From NCBI RefSeq assembly GCF_002557795.1, contig NZ_CP023777.1, positions 310,001 through 374,000 on the forward strand: a stretch of DNA of 64,000 nt. Reading direction: 5' to 3'. The stretch is from Chitinophaga caeni (GTDB taxonomy: Bacteria > Bacteroidota > Bacteroidia > Chitinophagales > Chitinophagaceae). Position 1 is the first letter of the stretch. Each line of letters begins with the position of its first letter. Below the pieces are notes generated by a model, which was not told the origin of the DNA, did not search any database, and saw only the letters and a list, made by a program, of their open reading frames with translations. Positions 58,008 through 64,000 of the stretch are shown here, one piece after another. Both the position numbers and the translations under genes were made by a program.

Positions 58008-60407
58008 TTAGTTCCTGATAGGTTTACCGGTTTTAATTACGCTCAGCAATCTTTCCAAGGTCTTACGTTCGCCGGCCAAACTAAGGAATGCTTCCCTTTC
58101 GAGATCCAGCAAATATTGCTCGCTCACCTGGGACATTTCAGTCAAATCACCACCACACATCACGTATGCTAATTTTTGCGCGATTTTAGCATCATGTTCG
58201 GATATATAATTACCGAACTTCATACCGTTAATTCCCGCTAAAAGTGCGCCCAATGCACCTCTCCCCAATACCTTTACATCCGTTCTTTCTTGTGGCTTCG
58301 TATATCCTGCATCCGCTAATTCAATGGCGCGGGTCTTAGCATCTGCAATTAACCTCGACAAGTTCATCGTAACCAGGTCTTTCCCTTCATCCAATATACC
58401 CATCCCATATGCTTCCTGCGCGGAAGTAGCCACCTTTGCAGTGGCAATGGTCATGTACCGATCCTGTAAATGCGGTAATTCAATTTGCCCGGCATGGTAT
58501 TCATCGCTAGCCCGGACGGTCATTTCCTTGGTTCCGCCGCCACCGGGAATGAGACCTACGCCCATTTCCACCAAGCCGATATAAGTTTCGGCCGCGGCCT
58601 GTACACTATCGGCATGTAAACACATTTCGCATCCGCCGCCTAACGTTAATGCATGTGGCGCTACCACTACCGGGATCGAAGAATACCGGAGCCGCATCGT
58701 GCTTCTTTGAAATAAGCGCACTGCCATATCCAGCTCATCGTATTCCTGTTCGGCAGCCAACATGAAAATCATACCCACGTTAGCTCCCGCGGAGAAGTTC
58801 GTGCCGTCGTTACCGATCACTAATCCCCTGAAATCCTTTTCCGCACGGTCTACCGCTTTATTCACTGCATCCAGCACTTCCCCTCCGATCGTATTCATCT
58901 TCGTTTTCCAATCCAGGCAAACGATTCCATCCCCCAGGTCATACAAATGGCTGACGCTGTTCTTCCAAACAATGTTGCTTGATTTATTTTCCAGGATGAT
59001 GAAGTTCTCAGCGCCCGGAATACTTTCATATGACTTCGAGGCTTGATTATAATAAAGTTTTTTCCCATCTTCAACCTTGTAGAAAGTTTCATTCCCGTTA
59101 GCCAACATCTCTTCCACCCAGGGAGCTACCGTTAAGCCATTCGCTTTGATCGTTTCGATACCGGCTTTTACGCCGATTACATCCCAGGTTTCGAAGGCTC
59201 CGATTTCCCAACCGAAACCGGCTTTCATTGCATCATCGACCTTATACAAATCATCCGCAATGCCCGGGATGCGGTGCGAGATATAAGAGAATAAATATGC
59301 ATGGAACATTTGATAGAACTGCCCGGCTTTATCGCCGGCCGCGGCGAGCATCTTGATCCTCTTTTTCAAATCCTCTACCGGTTTCGCGGCATCGATACCC
59401 GCGAATTTGGCTCTTACCTTGGGGCCATATTCCATGGTTTCCAAGTTGAGCGTTAATATCTCCTTGCCTTTACCTGTTTTTGTTTTCTTGTAGAAACCTT
59501 GACCGGTTTTATCTCCCAACCAATTGTTCTCCACTACCTTTTGAAGGAACGACGGTATTTTAAAGATGGCAATCGCTTCATCATCAGGACAATTTTCAGC
59601 TACTCCTTTCGCAACTTTCACCAGTGTATCTATCCCGACCACATCGGCAGTGCGGAAAGTAGCGGATTTGGGTCTACCGATGATAGGCCCGGTTAAGGCA
59701 TCAATCTCATCGATGCTCAAACTCATTTGTTGCATGATATGGAATATCGCCATGATAGAGAATACGCCTACCCTGTTTGCTATAAAAGCAGGGGTATCTT
59801 TACAAAGCACGGTGGTTTTGCCAAGGTATAAGTCGCCGTATTCCATCAGGAAGTCCACCACCCCGGGTAATGTCTGTGGTGTGGGAATAATTTCCAACAA
59901 CCTTAGATACCTCGGGGGATTAAAGAAGTGAGTGCCGCAGAAATGCTTTTGAAAGTCCTCGCTCCGGCCCTGGCTCATCAGGTGAATAGGAATGCCGGAT
60001 GTATTAGAAGTAACAAGCGTACCGGGTTTACGGAATTGTTCGACCTGTTCGAATACCTGTTTCTTGATATCCAGGTTTTCAACTACCACTTCGATCACCC
60101 AATCCACACCGGCTATATCTTTCATATTATCGGTAAAGTTCCCGGTGGTGATGTGTTTCACGGCATCCTTGGTAAAAACAGGGGAAGGGTTCGATTTAAG
60201 CGCAGCTTGCAAAGCATCATTCACGATCCTGTTTTTAACGGCAGGATGATCCAGGCTGAGATTCTTCTTGCTTTCCTGCTCCGTTAAACTTTTTGGGGCA
60301 ATATCAAGCAGTAATACTTTCACGCCAATTCCTGCAAAATGGCAGGCAATCCTAGATCCCATTACACCTGAGCCTAAAACGGCTACTTTATTGATTCTTC
60401 TTTGCAT
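58008..60407 (-). CDS. 3-hydroxyacyl-CoA dehydrogenase/enoyl-CoA hydratase fusion (FadN-like)
   Basis: 799 residues. N-terminal NAD-binding fold (VAVLGSGVMGSRIACHFAGIG, residues 8-30) and 3HCDH domains (about 1-400; NTSGIPIH, HFFNPPRYLRLLEII), followed by a crotonase domain (about 470-700; GNDGTNFSAGANV, GGGCEMCLHAD, GLIPGGGGTKEM). The dehydrogenase-first, hydratase-second order is that of FadN of Bacillus and related proteins, opposite to FadB/FadJ. Catalyses the hydration and oxidation steps of fatty acid beta-oxidation. A thiolase gene, often adjacent, is not seen in the window. Oriented with metG upstream, separated by a terminator. Confidence 0.92.
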   Translation of the reverse strand: MQRRINKVAVLGSGVMGSRIACHFAGIGVKVLLLDIAPKSLTEQESKKNLSLDHPAVKNRIVNDALQAALKSNPSPVFTKDAVKHITTGNFTDNMKDIAGVDWVIEVVVENLDIKKQVFEQVEQFRKPGTLVTSNTSGIPIHLMSQGRSEDFQKHFCGTHFFNPPRYLRLLEIIPTPQTLPGVVDFLMEYGDLYLGKTTVLCKDTPAFIANRVGVFSIMAIFHIMQQMSLSIDEIDALTGPIIGRPKSATFRTADVVGIDTLVKVAKGVAENCPDDEAIAIFKIPSFLQKVVENNWLGDKTGQGFYKKTKTGKGKEILTLNLETMEYGPKVRAKFAGIDAAKPVEDLKKRIKMLAAAGDKAGQFYQMFHAYLFSYISHRIPGIADDLYKVDDAMKAGFGWEIGAFETWDVIGVKAGIETIKANGLTVAPWVEEMLANGNETFYKVEDGKKLYYNQASKSYESIPGAENFIILENKSSNIVWKNSVSHLYDLGDGIVCLDWKTKMNTIGGEVLDAVNKAVDRAEKDFRGLVIGNDGTNFSAGANVGMIFMLAAEQEYDELDMAVRLFQRSTMRLRYSSIPVVVAPHALTLGGGCEMCLHADSVQAAAETYIGLVEMGVGLIPGGGGTKEMTVRASDEYHAGQIELPHLQDRYMTIATAKVATSAQEAYGMGILDEGKDLVTMNLSRLIADAKTRAIELADAGYTKPQERTDVKVLGRGALGALLAGINGMKFGNYISEHDAKIAQKLAYVMCGGDLTEMSQVSEQYLLDLEREAFLSLAGERKTLERLLSVIKTGKPIRN

Positions 60408-60553
60408 GATTTAGCTTGCTTTTTATCGGTTAACGATACTATTTCTTCGTGGAAATTTAGATAGATGAATATACTTGTTTTTTTTGAGAATGGGACAACC
60501 CGGAAGTGACAACGACCAATGGTAACCTAATAATTAACATGACTTTAAAACAA

Positions 60554-60588
60554 AAAAAGCCAACGCTTGGAGTTAGCGTTGGCTTTTT
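60554..60588. terminator. Bidirectional terminator between metG and the beta-oxidation gene
   Basis: 13-bp stem AAAAAGCCAACGC / GCGTTGGCTTTTT with a 9-nt loop and an A/T run on both sides. It ends metG transcription on the minus strand, 27 bp after the stop codon. Confidence 0.88.
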
Positions 60589-60614
60589 CAATATAATTTT
60601 ACTTTACCTCGGTA

Positions 60615-62708
60615 TCAGCTTACGCCGCTACCCGGGCTTACCGTATCGGAAGGATTCACGAATACCAATTTCCCATCTTTATCTTCAGCCATCAGGATCA
60701 TACCTTGGCTTTCTATCCCCCTCATTTTCCGTGGAGCCAAGTTGGCTACCAAGGTCACCTGTTTACCTACGATATCGCCAGGTTGGTAATGCATCGCGAT
60801 ACCGGATACAACGGTTCTTTGTTCAAAACCTAAATCCACGGTAAGTTTTAACAACTTATCCGCTTTTTGTACTTTCTCCGCGGCGGTAATCGTACCTACT
60901 TTCAGATCGATCTTAGCGAAATCATCGAATTGAATTTCCGGTTTAATATTTACTTCCGGTTCCGGTTCGGGGGTTGGTTCGCTTGTAGTAGGATTAGCCG
61001 CCATCGCCCTCTTCAGGCCTTCGTGCAATTTATCCACCTGGGCTTTCACCACTTCATCTTCCACCTTGCTAAACAATAATTCCGGGGCTCTCAATGAATA
61101 TCCAACGCTAACCAATTTCATACTACCGGCATTTTCCCAATCCAACATGCGGTCTACCACTTTCAGCATATGGCAAACTTTCTTCGCGGTGAAAGGCATG
61201 AAAGGGTTCATCAGGATGGCCAGGTTAGCTGTCAATTGTAAACAAACATGTAAACAATTATCGATCAATTTTTGCGCATCGGGATCACTTTCCAAGTTTT
61301 TCGCAACGATCCAAGGCTGTTTTTCTTGCAAATAGCGGTTGCCTTCGCGGGCTACGTTCATCATTTCTGCCAATGCATCGCGGAATCGGAAGTTTTCCAG
61401 GGCATCGCCCACTTTTTGCTTTGCCTGTTGCAGCATTGCCACGATGGCTTCGTCCTTTTCATCTTTCAGTTCCACGTGGTAGGGGGGAACTTTTCCACCG
61501 CATAATTTATGCATCAGCACCATGGTGCGGTTCACGAAATTACCGAGGATGGCAACTAACTCATTATTGTTACGATCTTGGAAATCTTTCCAAGTGAAAT
61601 CATTATCTTTTGTTTCTGGCGCCGTACTGCACAATACGTATCTCAATACATCCTCTTGCCCCGGAAAATCTTTCACGTATTCGTGCACCCATACGGCCCA
61701 GTTACGTGAAGTAGAAACTTTTTCGCCCTCTATATTCAGGAACTCGTTTGCCGGGACATTGTCGGGCAATACGAAGCCTCCATGAGCTTTTAACATTGAG
61801 GGGAAGATGATACAGTGAAAAACGATATTGTCTTTCCCGATAAAATGCACCAGCTTGGTATCTTCTTTACACCAATAGTTTTCCCAATCCTGTGTAAGTT
61901 CCTTGGTGGCGGAGATGTACCCGATCGGGGCATCGAACCAAACGTACAACACCTTACCTTCGGCACCCTCGATCGGCACCTGGATACCCCAGGAGCTGTC
62001 GCGGGTCATAGCGCGGCTTTGCAAGCCATTATCCAACCAGCTTTTACATTGGCCGTACACGTTATTTTTCCATTCTTTATGACCATCGATGATCCATTCC
62101 TTTAACCAGGGCTCATATTGCTGTAAAGGCATGTACCAGTGCTTGGTTTTCTTTTTAATGGGAACGGCATCGCTGAGAGCAGAATGCGGGTTGATCAATT
62201 CATCGGGACTGAGCGCGGTGCCGCAGCGTTCGCATTGATCGCCGTAAGCTTTCTCATTACCGCATTTGGGGCAAGTACCGATAATATAACGATCCGCCAG
62301 GAAGATTTGCTTCTTCTCATCGTAATACTGCTCGCTTTCCCTTTCTTCGAAAAGGCCGTCTTCATACATCTTCTTGAAGAAAGCGGCGGCGGTTTCATGA
62401 TGCGTTTTATTGGAAGTCCTGGAAAAAATATCGAAAGAAATTCCCATCGCTGCAAAGCTATCGCGGATGATCGCGTAATATTTGTCTACAATATCTTGAG
62501 GAGAAACACCTTCTTGCATCGCCTTGATGGTAATAGGCACCCCATGTTCATCGGTACCACCGATAAACTTTACATCCGCTTTCTTCGCGCGGAGATAACG
62601 AACATAGATATCGGATGGCAAATAGCAACCGGCAAGGTGGCCGATGTGAACAGGGCCATTTGCATAAGGAAGCGCGGCGGTAACTAGATACCTGTTAAAT
62701 TGTTTCAT
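60615..62708 (-). CDS. metG: Methionine--tRNA ligase, long form
   Basis: 697 residues. Class I synthetase with HIGH (residues 21-24), a KMSKS equivalent KVSTS (330-334), a four-cysteine zinc knuckle (CPKCG ... CERCG) and a C-terminal tRNA-binding EMAP-like domain (about 590-697, [17 protein letters not shown]), which makes it the dimeric MetG type. A Pro/Glu linker ([14 protein letters not shown]) joins the two halves. Attaches methionine to elongator and initiator tRNA. Monocistronic. Confidence 0.97.
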   Translation of the reverse strand: MKQFNRYLVTAALPYANGPVHIGHLAGCYLPSDIYVRYLRAKKADVKFIGGTDEHGVPITIKAMQEGVSPQDIVDKYYAIIRDSFAAMGISFDIFSRTSNKTHHETAAAFFKKMYEDGLFEERESEQYYDEKKQIFLADRYIIGTCPKCGNEKAYGDQCERCGTALSPDELINPHSALSDAVPIKKKTKHWYMPLQQYEPWLKEWIIDGHKEWKNNVYGQCKSWLDNGLQSRAMTRDSSWGIQVPIEGAEGKVLYVWFDAPIGYISATKELTQDWENYWCKEDTKLVHFIGKDNIVFHCIIFPSMLKAHGGFVLPDNVPANEFLNIEGEKVSTSRNWAVWVHEYVKDFPGQEDVLRYVLCSTAPETKDNDFTWKDFQDRNNNELVAILGNFVNRTMVLMHKLCGGKVPPYHVELKDEKDEAIVAMLQQAKQKVGDALENFRFRDALAEMMNVAREGNRYLQEKQPWIVAKNLESDPDAQKLIDNCLHVCLQLTANLAILMNPFMPFTAKKVCHMLKVVDRMLDWENAGSMKLVSVGYSLRAPELLFSKVEDEVVKAQVDKLHEGLKRAMAANPTTSEPTPEPEPEVNIKPEIQFDDFAKIDLKVGTITAAEKVQKADKLLKLTVDLGFEQRTVVSGIAMHYQPGDIVGKQVTLVANLAPRKMRGIESQGMILMAEDKDGKLVFVNPSDTVSPGSGVS

Positions 62709-62931
62709 ATTGTTAATAAATCCGTAATGTTAAAAATCCCCTAATCGTTGATCCGGTTTTGGAATGTCCAAAACAATTTACCAATTTAGCCGCTAGAGCA
62801 ACCAGGGCAATTGACCGCGCTAATTTAAGTACAAAAATCAATACTGTAGCAGGTTTCAAGCCCTTAAATTGCTAGGAAGTTAAATTTATCTAACAACAAT
62901 TAATCAGCAAAGGTAAATAAAGCGTATTAGA
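62709..62931. other. Divergent spacer between metG and LD-carboxypeptidase genes
   Basis: 223 bp, no gene; should carry both promoters. No clear consensus element was recognised. Confidence 0.4.
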
Positions 62932-63843
62932 ATGATAAAAATTCCCCCATATCTTAAAAAAGGTGATCTCATCGGCATCACCTGCGCCAGTAGCAAAATG
63001 GAGCTTCACCAAGCCGAATATGCCGCCAAAGTGCTTGAATCCTGGGGTTTCCGGGTATACCTCGGTATCACGGTCGGCACCAGTTTCCATAATTTTTCCG
63101 CCCCGGATGAACTAAGACTCGAAGAGCTCCAGGACATGCTGGATCACCCTGAAATTAAAGCGATCCTGTTCGGGAGAGGCGGCTACGGGATGATTTGCCT
63201 GCTGGATCAATTGAATCTCAACAAGTTCAAGAAGCATCCCAAGTGGGTTTGCGGCTATAGTGATGTGACGGCTTTGCATTCGCATATTTACCAAAAAACC
63301 GGGATCGCGACATTGCATAGCCCGATGTGTTCCGGCATTACGCAGGTAACGCAAGGGAATCAATACGTACAAAGCTTGCACGATGCCCTTACCGGGAAAA
63401 AGTATAAATATGAATTTGCAGCCCACGAACTGAATCGCCCCGGCAAAGCCAAAGGGCATTTGGTGGGCGGCAACCTGACCTTGTTGGCAGGACTTTGCGG
63501 CTCAAAATCCCAGGCTAAGACCAAGGGCGCCATTTTATTCTTGGAAGACATCGGGGAATACCGCTACAGTGTTGACCGGATGATGTACACCCTCAAGAGA
63601 GCCGGTTATCTCGAGGATCTTGCCGGGATGATCGTCGGCTCATTTACCGAGTCCAAAGACACTCAAACTCCATTTGGACAAAATGAATTTGAGATCATAC
63701 ATAATATCGTGCAGGAATATGATTTCCCTGTATGTTATAATTTCCCCGTCGGGCATCAACATGAAAATTACGCCCTGAAACACGGGATGATGCACGAATT
63801 AAAAATCGGGGCAGATTGTTTGCTGCGGGAAATTAAAAACTGA
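62932..63843 (+). CDS. LD-carboxypeptidase, S66 family
   Basis: 303 residues. Serine peptidase of the LdcA/MccF family, which removes the terminal D-alanine from murein tetrapeptides in the cytoplasm or resists peptide-nucleotide antibiotics. Seen: N-terminal LIGITCASSK, GRGGYGMICLLDQL, the nucleophile elbow CGYSDVTALHSHI with its Ser, the Glu in LFLEDIGEYRYSVDRM and the His in NFPVGHQHENY. No signal peptide. Alone on the plus strand, diverging from metG; it is followed by a palindromic repeat element before a convergent gene. Confidence 0.92.
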   Translation: MIKIPPYLKKGDLIGITCASSKMELHQAEYAAKVLESWGFRVYLGITVGTSFHNFSAPDELRLEELQDMLDHPEIKAILFGRGGYGMICLLDQLNLNKFKKHPKWVCGYSDVTALHSHIYQKTGIATLHSPMCSGITQVTQGNQYVQSLHDALTGKKYKYEFAAHELNRPGKAKGHLVGGNLTLLAGLCGSKSQAKTKGAILFLEDIGEYRYSVDRMMYTLKRAGYLEDLAGMIVGSFTESKDTQTPFGQNEFEIIHNIVQEYDFPVCYNFPVGHQHENYALKHGMMHELKIGADCLLREIKN

Positions 63844-63854
63844 TTTGCTGGATC

Positions 63855-63906
63855 CGGTCACATGCGGGATTCGGTCACATGTGGGATTCGGTCGCGACCG
63901 AATCCC
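63855..63906. repeat. Tandem repeats beside a second TCGCGA-centred 24-bp palindrome
   Basis: Two near-exact 17-bp repeats CGGTCACATGYGGGATT (63855-63871 and 63872-63888) followed by a perfect 24-bp palindrome (63883-63906, arms GGGATTCGG and CCGAATCCC around TCGCGA). It fills the 76-bp gap between convergent stop codons, like the element at 28303-28380 and sharing its core GGTCGCGACC. Confidence 0.8.
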
Positions 63907-63919
63907 GCAAAATCCCGGA

Positions 63920-64000
63920 TCATTGTTCCAACAATGAATCCAATTTTTCTAAAAACACCGGGAAACCTGCCAGGTCATTATGTTTACCACCGGGAACTGT
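63920..64000 (-). CDS. C-terminal fragment, probable alpha/beta hydrolase (partial)
   Basis: The last 26 codons of a minus-strand gene whose 5' part lies beyond the right edge. The end reads TVPGGKHNDLAGFPVFLEKL followed by DSLLEQ. The pattern PGGKHNDL is typical of the catalytic His region of alpha/beta hydrolases (serine aminopeptidase/esterase types). Too short for a firmer assignment. Confidence 0.6.
   Translation of the reverse strand, partial: TVPGGKHNDLAGFPVFLEKLDSLLEQ

Overview
The window is chromosomal DNA of a Bacteroidota bacterium, most likely family Chitinophagaceae (Chitinophaga or a close relative). This rests on three sets of SusC/SusD-type outer-membrane genes, many lipoproteins with charged residues after the lipobox cysteine, an exbB-exbD-exbD-tonB operon with a TTG-N19-TAnnTTTG promoter, and an AT-leaning composition with weak ribosome binding sites.

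Layout. 1-3.9 kb: the N-terminal part of a SusC receptor and its upstream lipoprotein, preceded by two copies of a LacI-operator-like 17-mer. 3.9-8.6 kb: a secreted serine hydrolase and a tricorn-type S41 protease, convergent around a strong terminator. 8.6-17.1 kb: an accessory region. It holds a Fic AMP-transferase gene flanked by three near-identical palindromes, a tiny orphan CRISPR array (36-bp repeats, 30-bp spacers) with a possible tracrRNA anti-repeat, an IS3-family element with intact ends, an unknown gene paired with a DUF2971 gene, and two HEPN-type genes. 17.1-22 kb: mnmE and the TonB energising operon. 22.5-28.3 kb: a secreted metzincin protease, an EamA transporter, a LacI regulator and a small outer-membrane lipoprotein. 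28.4-52.7 kb: a 24-kb, entirely minus-strand polysaccharide/glycoprotein utilisation locus. 53.5-64 kb: housekeeping genes (lpxB, surE, ABC transporter, fadN-like fusion, metG, LD-carboxypeptidase) and the 3' end of a probable alpha/beta hydrolase gene.

The most notable structure is in the accessory region. The last 18 bases of mnmE are repeated (17 of 18) at 10784-10801. The 3' end of mnmE (trmE/thdF) is a known integration site for genomic islands. The 6.35 kb between the copies is visibly AT-rich and holds only the IS, two HEPN genes and the DUF2971 pair, so it reads as a defence-type island that lost its integrase. The CRISPR remnant and Fic gene lie just outside the left copy.

The large locus has two successive quartets (SusC, SusD, fasciclin lipoprotein, variable lipoprotein). 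They are followed by three phosphodiesterase-fold/LamG lipoproteins interleaved with an M60 metallopeptidase, then, after an internal terminator, a GH2 beta-mannosidase and a GH29 alpha-fucosidase. M60 peptidases and these glycosidases together suggest glycoproteins as the target. All three phosphodiesterase-fold proteins appear to have lost most metal-binding residues, suggesting binding rather than catalysis.
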